From the NCBI GenBank assembly GCA_003451645.1, contig DMER01000218.1, positions 1-10,399 of the forward strand: DNA of 10,399 nucleotides, written 5' to 3'. The stretch is from Alphaproteobacteria bacterium (lineage in GTDB: Bacteria; Pseudomonadota; Alphaproteobacteria; Micropepsales; Micropepsaceae). The notes below the pieces were generated by a model. That model had not been told where the DNA came from, made no database searches, and worked only from the letters and a program-made list of their open reading frames with translations. The translations under genes were made by a program, and so were the position numbers. This document shows positions 1-6,889 of this stretch, piece after piece; the stretch's first letter is position 1; every line of letters begins with the position of its first letter.

Positions 1-1146
1 AAGGGCGCGCGGCTGTCATGCAACGTCACGCTGCCTGGCCGCCTCTTGGTCCTGGTCCCCAAACAGCGGGAGATCACGCTGTCGAGGCGCATCGTGGATG
101 AGGATGACCGCGCGCGCCTAACGGCCACGATGGCCCAAGTCATGGCGCGGCCGGGCATGGAGCCTTTGGGTGTCATCATGCGCACAGCCGCTCTCAAAGC
201 GCCCCTCGAGGAACTTTGCGCCGACGTTGATGCGCTGATGGATTTGTGGAAGGCGATCCAGGTGCGTGGGCGCATGATGAACAAGCCTGGCATCCTGCAC
301 CGTGACCTTGATGCGGTGCAGCGCTGCCTGCGCGATACGGTGGATGAAGAAACGGTCCGCGTACTGATCGATTGCCCTCTGGCGTTGGGCGCGGCGCGAG
401 CTTATGCGGAGCGCGTGATGCCTGATGCTGCGGCCAAGATCGTGGCCTTTCGCGGGCCACATCCCTTGTTCGACTTGCACAATGTCGAGGCGCAAATCGA
501 GACGCTGTTGCAGCCGCGCGCAGGGCTTCCCTCTGGCGGATGGATCACGATTGAGACGACCGAAGCATTGACGGCGATTGATGTGAACTCGGGGAGCTAC
601 ACGGCAGGGTCTGGCCTGGAAGCAACCTCTGTCGTGACCAATATGGAAGCCGCGGCCGAGATCGGGCGGCAGCTGCGTCTGCGCGGCATTGGCGGGGTGA
701 TTGTTGTGGACTTCATCCACATGACCGACCCCGGCAATATCCAGAAGGTCCTTGATACGCTGAACCAAAGTCTTTGCGAGGATCGCGTACCCACGCAAAT
801 GTCGGGCATGTCGCAATTTGGGCTGGTGGAGATTACCCGCAAGCGCGTCCGCGAACCGTTGGACAAGCTCCTGACCGAGGATTGCTCACCCTGCCGCGGC
901 TCAGGCCGCATGCGCACTGTGGCAACGGTTGCCAATGCGGCGCTGCGCCGGATCGTTCGTGAGGCGCGGGCGAATCCTGGCCGCAAATTGGTCGCCTATG
1001 CTGCACCCGATGTCGTGGCCTGGGTCCAGGGCCTGGGCGAGGAGACGATGCGGATCGTGCGCCTCCGCCTGGGTGCTGAGGTCAGATGGGAAGCGCGGTG
1101 TGAATTTTCTCGCGACAGCTTCGACGTCGCGGTGGATGCGCGATAA
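1..1146 (+). CDS. rng: Ribonuclease E/G family endoribonuclease, 5'-truncated by window edge
   Basis: The reading frame is open from base 1, so the gene starts upstream; an internal TTG at 46 is not the real start. The 381 visible residues cover the catalytic core of the RNase E/G family, which cleaves single-stranded RNA during rRNA maturation and mRNA decay. I see the KGARLS..VTLPGR segment of the family at the left edge. The TEALTAIDVNSG block holds the first metal-binding Asp (visible residue 194), and VVDFIHM holds the second (237). A CSPC pair at 295-298 matches the Zn-link that joins subunits in RNase E. The protein ends about 80 residues after the Zn-link, with no long acidic/basic degradosome scaffold, so it resembles RNase G more than RNase E. 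The N-terminal S1 domain lies outside the window. The stop TAA overlaps the ATG of yacG (TAATG), indicating translational coupling. Confidence 0.93.
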   Translation, partial: KGARLSCNVTLPGRLLVLVPKQREITLSRRIVDEDDRARLTATMAQVMARPGMEPLGVIMRTAALKAPLEELCADVDALMDLWKAIQVRGRMMNKPGILHRDLDAVQRCLRDTVDEETVRVLIDCPLALGAARAYAERVMPDAAAKIVAFRGPHPLFDLHNVEAQIETLLQPRAGLPSGGWITIETTEALTAIDVNSGSYTAGSGLEATSVVTNMEAAAEIGRQLRLRGIGGVIVVDFIHMTDPGNIQKVLDTLNQSLCEDRVPTQMSGMSQFGLVEITRKRVREPLDKLLTEDCSPCRGSGRMRTVATVANAALRRIVREARANPGRKLVAYAAPDVVAWVQGLGEETMRIVRLRLGAEVRWEARCEFSRDSFDVAVDAR

Positions 1147-1340
1147 TGGTTAGTGCTTCGAAACCGGGCGCAGGCAGCTGCCCTGTTTGCGCCAAGCCGC
1201 GGGATACCAAATTCAAGCCCTTTTGCTCCAAGCGCTGCGCAGATGTCGACCTGAACCGCTGGCTCTCCGGAAACTATGCTATCCCTGCCTCTCCCGATGA
1301 TGACGCGCAAGACAGCGGCGAAGCGGACGGCAAGCCGTGA
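1146..1340 (+). CDS. yacG: DNA gyrase inhibitor YacG (zinc-ribbon protein)
   Basis: This is a 64-residue protein with four cysteines in YacG spacing: CPVC at residues 12-15 and CSKRC at 27-31. They are followed by the family's ADVDLNRWLSGNY segment and an acidic C-terminal tail. In the family the cysteines bind one zinc ion, and E. coli YacG binds GyrB and inhibits gyrase. The ATG shares one base with the rng stop codon, so it is most likely translated by coupling with rng; this rng-yacG order is common in alphaproteobacteria. Identification rests on the Cys pattern plus the downstream motif and is solid; the cellular role in this organism is inferred. Confidence 0.92.
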   Translation: MVSASKPGAGSCPVCAKPRDTKFKPFCSKRCADVDLNRWLSGNYAIPASPDDDAQDSGEADGKP

Positions 1341-1341
1341 T

Positions 1342-1372
1342 GGCCTGGGCGGCCAGGGACGCCGCCCAAGCC
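1342..1372. terminator. Inverted repeat between convergent genes, possible bidirectional terminator
   Basis: Arms at 1342-1353 (GGCCTGGGCGGC) and 1361-1372 (GCCGCCCAAGCC) form a 12-bp stem around a 7-base loop. One position is C·A on plus-strand RNA but G·U on minus-strand RNA. The repeat lies two bases after the yacG stop and just beyond the stop of the convergent His/Tyr-rich gene, where a shared terminator is expected. Neither side has a U-run, so Rho-independent termination is uncertain. Confidence 0.4.
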
Positions 1373-1382
1373 GGTCTAAGCC

Positions 1383-1676
1383 TTAGTGCCAGTGGCGGTT
1401 ATAGTGCCGGTAATAGTGATGCCGGTAATGCTTGCGCGCATAGTGGCGATAAGGGCGGTACTTATACCCATAGTGCCGGTGATAAGGGCGATAGCCGTAA
1501 TGATAGGCGCGATACGGCCGATAGTGCTTGTAGTGATTGTGATGCTTGTAGTGTTTGTAGTGCGAGTAGCCGTAAGAATAATGCCGGTGATGGCCGGCAT
1601 TGGCAGGCGCGGTGATCGCAAACGAGGCCACGAATAGGGCCACGACTGCTGCCACCCACTTGACGGAACGGATCAT
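1383..1676 (-). CDS. Small secreted His/Tyr/Arg-rich low-complexity protein
   Basis: The protein has 97 residues. The start at 1676 is chosen because GGAGG (1683-1687, minus strand) sits 6 bases upstream and the first 27 residues form a clean signal peptide: MIRSVKW, a hydrophobic stretch, then APANA before the cut. A longer in-frame ORF to 1781 lacks these properties. The predicted mature part, 70 residues, has by hand count 20 Tyr, 19 His, 11 Arg and 5 Lys, with no Cys and one Trp, arranged as short HY, KHY, RPY and YGY repeats. I know no named family for it. The composition suggests periplasmic metal binding, a pH-dependent polycation, or a cell-surface matrix component, all inference. It is convergent with yacG and follows the PLP-enzyme gene after a 123-bp gap in which I see no convincing promoter. 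Confidence 0.75.
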   Translation of the reverse strand: MIRSVKWVAAVVALFVASFAITAPANAGHHRHYSYGYSHYKHYKHHNHYKHYRPYRAYHYGYRPYHRHYGYKYRPYRHYARKHYRHHYYRHYNRHWH

Positions 1677-1799
1677 GGGAGACCTCCAAGGGTTACACGG
1701 TGCTCGATTTGAACACCGCGTTAACGATACGGCACGAGGCCTGCCTTGGTTTAGCAACACCTGAATCACGTTTCTGTTCAATCGCGGAAGGTGAATAGA

Positions 1800-2951
1800 T
1801 CACGCGCTGCGGCCACGCGCGTCGACGGGCCAAAGCGACACCAGGCGATCACCATCCATCACATGGTAGTGGCTGTAGAGATTGACCGTCGGGTCGCAAT
1901 GCGGCGTGACACAGCGCAAGCGGCTGCCTGGCTTCAAGGCGTGCTCAGGCTGGGCGAATAGCACTCCGCCTTGTTCATCGCCGAAGAAGAAGTATTTGGC
2001 ACCCTCCGGCGCGCCCGAATGAATTGGTGGCGGTCCCGCCTCCGTCGCAAAGCTTTTGAGCCCCGCATCTGTCGTCGCAATGCCCGGATGATTGGCGCTT
2101 ATGACCGAGGTCTCAACAAATAATGACGTCTGCAAATCCACGCGATTCTGCGGGCCCGTTTCCACGTCGTTGTATTCGCGGTCCATGAAGACATAGGACC
2201 CAACCTGCAGCTCTGTGAAAAGCTGCGCCTCGACATCGATGGCAAAGGTCCCAGTGCCGCTTCCCGATATGATCTCGCACGCGATCCCCTTGGCGGCCAC
2301 CTGGTCACGCAGCGCCGCGACCGGCTCAAGCGCGCGCAAACCTTTGCTGCGCCGCTCTGCGAAATCATTGATATGCTGAAGATGCCCGCCATAGGCCTGC
2401 AGGCCCCGGAAGCGCAGGGCAGGGTGCCGCATGACAAAGGTGATTAGGCCCAACGCTGCAGGGCCTGGCGCTATACCCGTCCGGTGCAAGCCGATGTCGA
2501 GATCGATCAGCACATTGAGAGGATGGGCAGCCCCCGCGGCCGCGTCCGCCAGGCCTTGCGCGCCATCAACACTATCGGCCACGACAAGCAAATCTGATGC
2601 ATCTTGGTGAAGCCGGGCGAGCCGATCCAATTGCGGGCGAGACACAATTGGCGACGTGATGAGGAGTGGCCCGATTCCGGCTGCATGCAGCGCCTCTGCT
2701 TCACCTAGTTTCGCTACGCAGATGCCGATAGCCCCGGCGCCAAGCTGCAGCCGCGCAATCTCGGCCGATTTGTGCGTCTTGGCATGCGGGCGCAGTTTGA
2801 CGCCGCGATCAGCGGCAAAGGCTGCCATGGCGCGGACATTGGCCTCAAAAGCGGCCTTCTCCAGCACAAGAGCCGGTGTCGATAGATGCGCGCGCGCATC
2901 CGCCTGGCCCACAAGATGCGCATTGGGATGCGGCGCAAGAGCAAATTTCAT
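1800..2951 (-). CDS. DSD1-family PLP enzyme (D-threonine aldolase / D-serine dehydratase-like)
   Basis: The 383 residues match the usual length of D-threonine aldolases and related fold-type III (alanine-racemase-like) PLP enzymes. The N-terminal barrel starts with STPALVLEKAAFEANV. RPHAKTHK places the Schiff-base lysine at Lys58. Phosphate-binding and barrel segments follow: IDLDIGLHRTGI, LQAYGGH, SGSGTGTF and GSYVFMDREY. The C-terminal domain has HCDPTVNLY, whose His351 and Asp353 match the divalent-metal pair of D-threonine aldolases; yeast-type D-serine dehydratases have His-x-Cys there. The HxD pattern therefore favours a retro-aldol cleaving enzyme for D-threonine, D-allo-threonine or 3-hydroxy-D-aspartate, but substrate cannot be fixed from sequence. 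It is divergent from the deacetylase-like gene, with 44 bp between the chosen starts. Confidence 0.88.
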   Translation of the reverse strand: MKFALAPHPNAHLVGQADARAHLSTPALVLEKAAFEANVRAMAAFAADRGVKLRPHAKTHKSAEIARLQLGAGAIGICVAKLGEAEALHAAGIGPLLITSPIVSRPQLDRLARLHQDASDLLVVADSVDGAQGLADAAAGAAHPLNVLIDLDIGLHRTGIAPGPAALGLITFVMRHPALRFRGLQAYGGHLQHINDFAERRSKGLRALEPVAALRDQVAAKGIACEIISGSGTGTFAIDVEAQLFTELQVGSYVFMDREYNDVETGPQNRVDLQTSLFVETSVISANHPGIATTDAGLKSFATEAGPPPIHSGAPEGAKYFFFGDEQGGVLFAQPEHALKPGSRLRCVTPHCDPTVNLYSHYHVMDGDRLVSLWPVDARGRSA

Positions 2952-2995
2952 GGCAAGGTCTCACCATCAAACGTTCCAGGGACATGAAGCATCGC

Positions 2996-4027
2996 ATGCA
3001 GATCATCTATTCGCCAGCCCACCGCCGCCATGCTGTCGCCACCGAATTTGACGGTGTGAAATTGATCCCGGCCTATGAAGTGCCAGAACGCGCCGAGGCG
3101 GTGTTGCAGGCGTTGTCGGACCGGCGGCTTGGCGCCATCCGGTCTCCGGAACCTTTCGGCCTTGGACCAGTCGCGCGCGTGCATGATCAGGCTCTGATCC
3201 GTTTTCTGGAAACGGCCTTTGCCAAATTCGTCAAGAAACATGGCGCGGATGTGCGCGAGGCCTATCCCTCGTCTTGGCCCGCGCGGCGCCTTCGGCAAGT
3301 CCCGGGCGAGGACATTGACGGGGTGATGGGTTACTTCTGTTTCGATACCGCGACACCCTTGCTGGATGGTACTTGGACTGCCGCGCGCGAGGCGGTGGAT
3401 TGTGCCCTGACGGCGGCGCAACTGGTCGATCAAGGTGCTGCGCATGCCTTTGCCCTGTGCCGTCCGCCGGGCCACCACGCGGCCAGCGATCTCTATGGCG
3501 GCTATTGCTTCTTCAACAATGCAGCGATCGCCGCGCAATGGCTGAGGGACAGGGGCAGGCGTGTTGCTATCCTCGATGTGGACTATCACCATGGCAATGG
3601 TACGCAGGAGATTTTCTATCAGCGTGCCGATGTGCTGTCGGTTTCAATTCACGCCGATCCCAATTGGGCATTCCCGCATTTCTTGGGCTTCGCAGATGAA
3701 AGGGGTGAAGGGGCAGGCGAGGGTTTCAATCTCAATGTGCCCTTGCCCTATGGCACCGGCTGGGACAGCTACGCGCAGGCGCTGGACACGGCACTGGCAA
3801 AGGTCGCGGCGTTTGGGCCTGAGGTGCTAGTGCTCGCGCTCGGGCTCGATACCTTCGGACACGATCCGATCTCCAAATTCCGTCTGCAGACGGAGGATTA
3901 TCTGCGAATGGGTGAGACGATAGGAAAACTTGGCCTGCCAATGGTTGTGACGATGGAAGGCGGTTACGCCCTTGGCCAATTGGGCGAGATAACGGCCAAC
4001 GCGCTTGAGGGCCTGCTCACACCTTGA
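2996..4027 (+). CDS. Histone deacetylase-fold amidohydrolase, acetylpolyamine amidohydrolase-like
   Basis: The start MQIIYSPAHRRH at 2996 (343 aa) matches the N-terminus and length of the Mycoplana acetylpolyamine amidohydrolase AphA as I remember it (about 341 aa). An in-frame ATG at 2984 adds four residues but leaves almost no room for its AGGGA ribosome-binding site. All class-defining residues of zinc-dependent deacetylases are present: the His-His pair in RPPGHH (160-161), Zn ligands Asp196 and His198 in DVDYHHGNG, Asp285 in GLDTFGHD, and Tyr324 in EGGY. PHFLGFADERGEGAG is typical of the bacterial polyamine branch. The expected reaction is hydrolysis of an N-acetyl group from a small amine. 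The gene overlaps the convergent membrane-protein gene by 11 bases and diverges from the PLP enzyme, so its promoter must lie largely inside that gene's 5' end. Confidence 0.9.
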   Translation: MQIIYSPAHRRHAVATEFDGVKLIPAYEVPERAEAVLQALSDRRLGAIRSPEPFGLGPVARVHDQALIRFLETAFAKFVKKHGADVREAYPSSWPARRLRQVPGEDIDGVMGYFCFDTATPLLDGTWTAAREAVDCALTAAQLVDQGAAHAFALCRPPGHHAASDLYGGYCFFNNAAIAAQWLRDRGRRVAILDVDYHHGNGTQEIFYQRADVLSVSIHADPNWAFPHFLGFADERGEGAGEGFNLNVPLPYGTGWDSYAQALDTALAKVAAFGPEVLVLALGLDTFGHDPISKFRLQTEDYLRMGETIGKLGLPMVVTMEGGYALGQLGEITANALEGLLTP

Positions 4028-4415
4028 GGAAAAACCGCGCAACATCAATCGCGTCGATCGCCAGCGAGATGCTGTTGGACACGAACAGAACCGCGATCCA
4101 CAGCCGCATCAAGGGCAACTCGATCCCCCACCAGCGCTGCGACAACCAATAAAGGAGGAACGGCCAGACGAGCAAATGGGCGAGCCCCAGGATGCGGGCA
4201 TAGCCAAACTGCTCATAGAGAATGGTCATGATTACCGCACTGACCGCAAAGGCGATCATGCTGGCCCAGGCCTCCGCTTTGTCGATGAACAGTAGCGGAA
4301 CCAGGAGGTTAACAAACACCAGCCAGCCAACCCACAGCCGCACCGGCTCAGGCTGCGCCAACATGGCGTCGAGGAGCCCTAGTCCCATCACTGCTGAAAT
4401 AACTTGCTCGGGCAT
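4017..4415 (-). CDS. Four-helix integral membrane protein, unknown function
   Basis: From the ATG at 4415 the protein has 132 residues, starting MPEQVISAVMGLG. An ATG at 4469 would add 18 polar residues of no membrane-protein character; neither start has a strong ribosome-binding site. Four hydrophobic segments stand out at about residues 26-44, 47-67, 73-92 and 100-120. Short charged turns (IDKAEA, YEQFGYAR, LSQRWWGIE) separate them. It ends in an amphipathic IDAIDVARFF segment. I do not recognise a named family; no catalytic motif or ligand pattern is visible. The 3' end overlaps the deacetylase-like gene tail-to-tail. Strand and frame are supported by the continuous hydrophobic pattern and the start near the end of the hicB-containing unit upstream. 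Confidence 0.7.
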   Translation of the reverse strand: MPEQVISAVMGLGLLDAMLAQPEPVRLWVGWLVFVNLLVPLLFIDKAEAWASMIAFAVSAVIMTILYEQFGYARILGLAHLLVWPFLLYWLSQRWWGIELPLMRLWIAVLFVSNSISLAIDAIDVARFFLKV

Positions 4416-4527
4416 GACACGCGTCCGTACTGACACACAAGTGACGCGCGAATTTGGGTGCTTGGTCAAGCAGGACTAAGTGTCAGGGTGAATGCCAGCA
4501 CAGGCGCCATGGTTAATCCGTGCGGCC

Positions 4528-4746
4528 TCAAGCGGAAATGACTGCGCGCCGTGTAGGCAGTGGAACATCGCGGCCCATTTCCCGAGCGGTGTCGATCCAA
4601 ACCTCAATGGCGTCCTCGACATTGCGAAGAGCGTCGTCGGGCGTGGCGCCATCGCTCATGCAACCTGGCAGATCGGGGACTGTCGCAAGGTAACCGGCGC
4701 CATCTTCTGCCGATAGCGGTTCAATCATGACTATGTAGGTCAACAT
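4528..4746 (-). CDS. hicB: HicB-like antitoxin domain protein, orphan
   Basis: The protein has 72 residues: MLTYIVMIEP, then GYLATVPDLPGCMSDG, then DALRNVEDAIEVWIDTA. This is the HicB-type partial RNase-H-like fold that masks the HicA toxin in type II toxin-antitoxin systems. It lacks the C-terminal ribbon-helix-helix or HTH DNA-binding part of full-length HicB (usually 100 residues or more). No hicA fits: only 112 bp separate it from the next gene and upstream lies the acyl-CoA dehydrogenase. Its ATG overlaps that gene's TAA by one base (TAATG), so it is probably translated as the second gene of that operon. It may act on a distant HicA, or be a stand-alone domain with another role. The fold assignment is firm; function is open. 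Confidence 0.82.
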   Translation of the reverse strand: MLTYIVMIEPLSAEDGAGYLATVPDLPGCMSDGATPDDALRNVEDAIEVWIDTAREMGRDVPLPTRRAVISA

Positions 4747-6020
4747 TAATCCTCCCCCTTCCGGTTCTTGCCAAGGAAGCCGAACAAGTGCCCTGCCACA
4801 TTGCGCATTTGGATTTGTTCGGACCCTTCCGTGATGCGGTAGCGCCGGTGGTGGCGGTAGATGTGCTCAAAGGGTTTGTGCCGCGAATAGCCCATGCCGC
4901 CATGAACCTGCATGGCCCAATCGGCCGCCTCGCAGCAAAACCGGTTCGCCCAGTAATTGCACATCGAAACTTTGTCGGAGAGCTGCACCTGAATCTCCGG
5001 ACCGGTCATTTGATCCATTTCCCAGGCTGTCTTATAGATCAGCAGACGGAGCATCTCGGCCTGGGTCATCAGTTCGACTGTCGGGAATTGGATCGCCTGA
5101 TTGGTGGCAAGCGCTTTGCCAAAGGGCTTGCGGCTGCGCGCATGATCGACCGCCTCATTGAGGCAAAAGACGCCCGCGCCGAGCGAGGAGGCCGCCTGGC
5201 GGATGCGGTTCTCATGCACAAAATGGCGCGCGAGCACGAGGCCATTCTCAGGCGGGCCAAAGACGGCCGTGTCCGGCACCCATACATCCTTGAAGGTCAC
5301 ATGAGCATGGTCGGTCGGCATGTTGAAGGTCCAGTAATAGAACTCGACCTTGACCCCCGGCGCATTCATCGGCACGAGGAAGCAGGTGATGCCCCGTGCG
5401 TCGCCATCGGCACCACTCGTCCGCGCAAAGACCATATCGTAATTGGCGACATGCACGCCCGTATTCCAGAATTTCTCGCCATTGATCCGCCAGCCATCGC
5501 CCTCCCGCACGGCGCGCGTTTCCATCCATGTCGCATCCGAGCCATGCTTGGGCTCGGTCAGGCCAAAGGCCACGCGGTGGGTGCCTTTGAGCATGCCCTC
5601 AATAAACTCGGTCTTTTGCGCAGGCGTGCCGAAATCCCGGAACATCAGGATCTGCGGGAAATTACCGACCACGGAGCTTTCGTTTTGCAGATCATTGTGC
5701 AAGCCCAATCCCTTGGCGGCTAAGTGCTCGCGGATGATCGCCATCGCGAGATTGCCAATATCCCGCCCGCCGAATTCCTGCGGGAGCGCCAGGCGCAAGA
5801 AGCCAGCCTTATCCGCGCGCCGCCGCATCTCGCGCAATAGGTCCTCCCACTCATGCCGGGGCAGGCCATCGCGGTCCCAGTCAGTGCGCGCATGCTCGCG
5901 CCGGTGATCAAAGAAACGGATATTGTCGTTCTCGTTCTCCAAGGGCTTGATCTCGCGTGCGATGAACGCATCGATCTCGGCAAGCAGGGTCTTGACGGTG
6001 GCGGGAATGGCGAAGTCCAT
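4746..6020 (-). CDS. Acyl-CoA dehydrogenase family protein
   Basis: The start at 6020 gives 424 residues beginning MDFAIPATVK, with AGGTG 4 bases upstream. A start at 6056 would add 12 residues without a better site. The FAD enzyme oxidises an acyl-CoA to the 2-enoyl-CoA. Visible features are the first family signature GLTEPKHGSD (residues 153-162), the middle beta-domain from EKFWNTG to about 260, and the second signature region QLSDKVSMCNYWAN...VHGGMGYS (347-379). ITEGSEQIQ follows, where Glu398 aligns with the catalytic base of medium-chain enzymes. The stretch RHHRRYRITEGS is typical of a less studied branch with FadE-like or caiA-like annotation, so chain length or substrate is unknown. 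hicB follows in the same unit; DUF5675-like gene 6114-6659 is divergent across 93 bp. Confidence 0.92.
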   Translation of the reverse strand: MDFAIPATVKTLLAEIDAFIAREIKPLENENDNIRFFDHRREHARTDWDRDGLPRHEWEDLLREMRRRADKAGFLRLALPQEFGGRDIGNLAMAIIREHLAAKGLGLHNDLQNESSVVGNFPQILMFRDFGTPAQKTEFIEGMLKGTHRVAFGLTEPKHGSDATWMETRAVREGDGWRINGEKFWNTGVHVANYDMVFARTSGADGDARGITCFLVPMNAPGVKVEFYYWTFNMPTDHAHVTFKDVWVPDTAVFGPPENGLVLARHFVHENRIRQAASSLGAGVFCLNEAVDHARSRKPFGKALATNQAIQFPTVELMTQAEMLRLLIYKTAWEMDQMTGPEIQVQLSDKVSMCNYWANRFCCEAADWAMQVHGGMGYSRHKPFEHIYRHHRRYRITEGSEQIQMRNVAGHLFGFLGKNRKGED

Positions 6021-6113
6021 GGGGCACCTATTTAGGGTCGTGACAAGGCTGATCACAAAAGCCTATGCGCCATTGTGGCGATCGTCCACGGCCTCGCAGC
6101 GGGAAGGGCAAAC

Positions 6114-6659
6114 ATGAGTGACAGTTGGGTGTTGCGGATCGAACGAATGGAGGAACAGGTCCACCCGCGCACCAAACGGCGCCGCACGATCGGCCGCTAT
6201 GTGGTCCTCCACGACGGGCGCCGTGTCCGCGGCCTGGCGGGATGGACTGCGGAGGCGAAAGGCCCAGGCGCCAATGCGCCCGAGGGCAATGGCCTGCGGA
6301 TCGAGGCGGGCGTCTACCCTCTGGCGACCTGGAATGGGGAGCGCTACAAGACCTTTGGCTATGCCGAGCGGGCAGGGCCCAACACCTGGCCCAAGCCGGG
6401 ATTGGAGCTGCGCCGCACCAATAAGCGCACCGAGATCCTCATCCATCCGGGCCGAAATTTCCTCTCGTCCGTCGGTTGCATCAATCTGTGTACGGAGTTG
6501 GGGAGCGCGCAAAGCCCGATCGACCCGCATGACAGCCACGCCCGTGTCCTGGCTCTGATTGCGGACCTGCAAGAATTCTGCGCGCGCTTTCCCGCAGCGA
6601 ATGGCCGGCCGATCCCGGGCGCGGTGGTCCAAGTCATTGGGGAACCCGCTGCCCAGTGA
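6114..6659 (+). CDS. DUF5675-like protein with L,D-transpeptidase-like H...SxGC signature
   Basis: The start ATG at 6114 (181 aa) has a purine-rich GGGAAGGG 5 bases upstream; an ATG at 6075 lacks one. Visible motifs are IEAGVYPL (63-70), RRTNKRTEILIHPG (100-113) and LSSVGCINL (117-125). The spacing His111...Ser119-x-Gly121-Cys122 resembles the catalytic His/Cys signature of YkuD-type L,D-transpeptidases. The preceding 'guided by aGxY' strand fits DUF5675, a family I recall from phage and bacterial genomes without a settled function. There is no signal peptide or membrane segment, so a periplasmic cross-linking role is doubtful unless it is exported in another way. The N-terminal 60 residues are Arg-rich. 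It is upstream of the Rsr locus on the same strand but separated by a promoter and terminator. Confidence 0.72.
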   Translation: MSDSWVLRIERMEEQVHPRTKRRRTIGRYVVLHDGRRVRGLAGWTAEAKGPGANAPEGNGLRIEAGVYPLATWNGERYKTFGYAERAGPNTWPKPGLELRRTNKRTEILIHPGRNFLSSVGCINLCTELGSAQSPIDPHDSHARVLALIADLQEFCARFPAANGRPIPGAVVQVIGEPAAQ

Positions 6660-6697
6660 CGGCTTTCAAATTTCGCTATGCAGTCAAAGAATCACTC

Positions 6698-6726
6698 TTG
6701 ACTTGATCTGAGTTCAGGATCATAAC
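6698..6726 (+). promoter_or_regulatory. Sigma70-like promoter of the leader/Rsr locus
   Basis: TTGACT at 6698-6703 and CATAAC at 6721-6726 are separated by exactly 17 bases, giving good matches to -35 and -10 boxes. It starts 38 bases after the preceding stop codon, and the leader ORF begins 31 bases after the -10, room for a normal short 5' end. I see no comparably good promoter between here and rsr (7293), so it is the best candidate for the leader, the two structured RNAs and possibly rsr. Confidence 0.6.
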
Positions 6727-6757
6727 CCGCCTCCCTTGTGAAGATTGAAGGACGGCA

Positions 6758-6850
6758 ATGAACACGAACAAACAACATTCGCGCTGCGGCCTGAGCGGGT
6801 TCCCCGCCTCAGCTACCCGTGGGCACGCCGTCGGTGGAGGGGTCTTGTAA
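6758..6850 (+). CDS. Putative 30-residue leader peptide
   Basis: This short ORF has an almost ideal translation start: GAAGGA (6747-6752), 5 bases, then ATG. It reads MNTNKQHSRCGLSGF... and ends ...GHAVGGGVL before TAA at 6848. The final Gly-Gly-Gly-Val-Leu codons lie inside the 5' arm of the antiterminator stem (6836-6844), so a ribosome there would hide that arm and favour the terminator at 6883-6911. This is the geometry of ribosome-mediated attenuation, though there is no long run of one regulatory amino acid; three consecutive Gly codons are the most notable. It might also be a small-protein gene ended by that terminator. No homologue is recognised. Confidence 0.5.
   Translation: MNTNKQHSRCGLSGFPASATRGHAVGGGVL
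6791..6812 (+). promoter_or_regulatory. Stem-loop within leader ORF
   Basis: CTGA (6791-6794) plus GCGGG (6795-6799) pair with CCCGC (6803-6807) and TCAG (6809-6812), leaving one bulged C and a 3-base loop. The nine pairs lie in the middle of the leader ORF. It may be a ribosome-pausing hairpin of the attenuator; this role is inference from position. Confidence 0.4.
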
Positions 6851-6889
6851 GGTCAAGAACCCAGTGGTTCCAAGGATTTGGACCCCTCC
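6836..6889 (+). promoter_or_regulatory. Candidate antiterminator stem
   Basis: GGAGGGGTC (6836-6844) is perfectly complementary to GACCCCTCC (6881-6889), 9 bp. The 3' arm includes seven of the nine bases forming the 5' arm of the terminator at 6883-6911, so the two helices cannot coexist. Between the arms are a small CTTG...CAAG hairpin and a TCCAA-GGAT-TTGGA hairpin. The leader stop codon lies just inside the left arm. Confidence 0.6.

Noticed and set aside
1383..1640. Tandem repeat or CRISPR-like array in the TAGTG-rich stretch
   Set aside because: The repetition has no constant unit or spacer length and is explained by His/Tyr/Lys codons of the minus-strand gene.
4788..5723. Plus-strand ORF of 311 codons inside the acyl-CoA dehydrogenase
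   Set aside because: It is a GC-rich antisense shadow; the minus strand carries both acyl-CoA dehydrogenase signatures in order.
6030..6058. Minus-strand promoter TTGTGA-17-CTAAAT for the acyl-CoA dehydrogenase
   Set aside because: The boxes are weak and transcription would start within or after the ribosome-binding site, only a few bases before the ATG.
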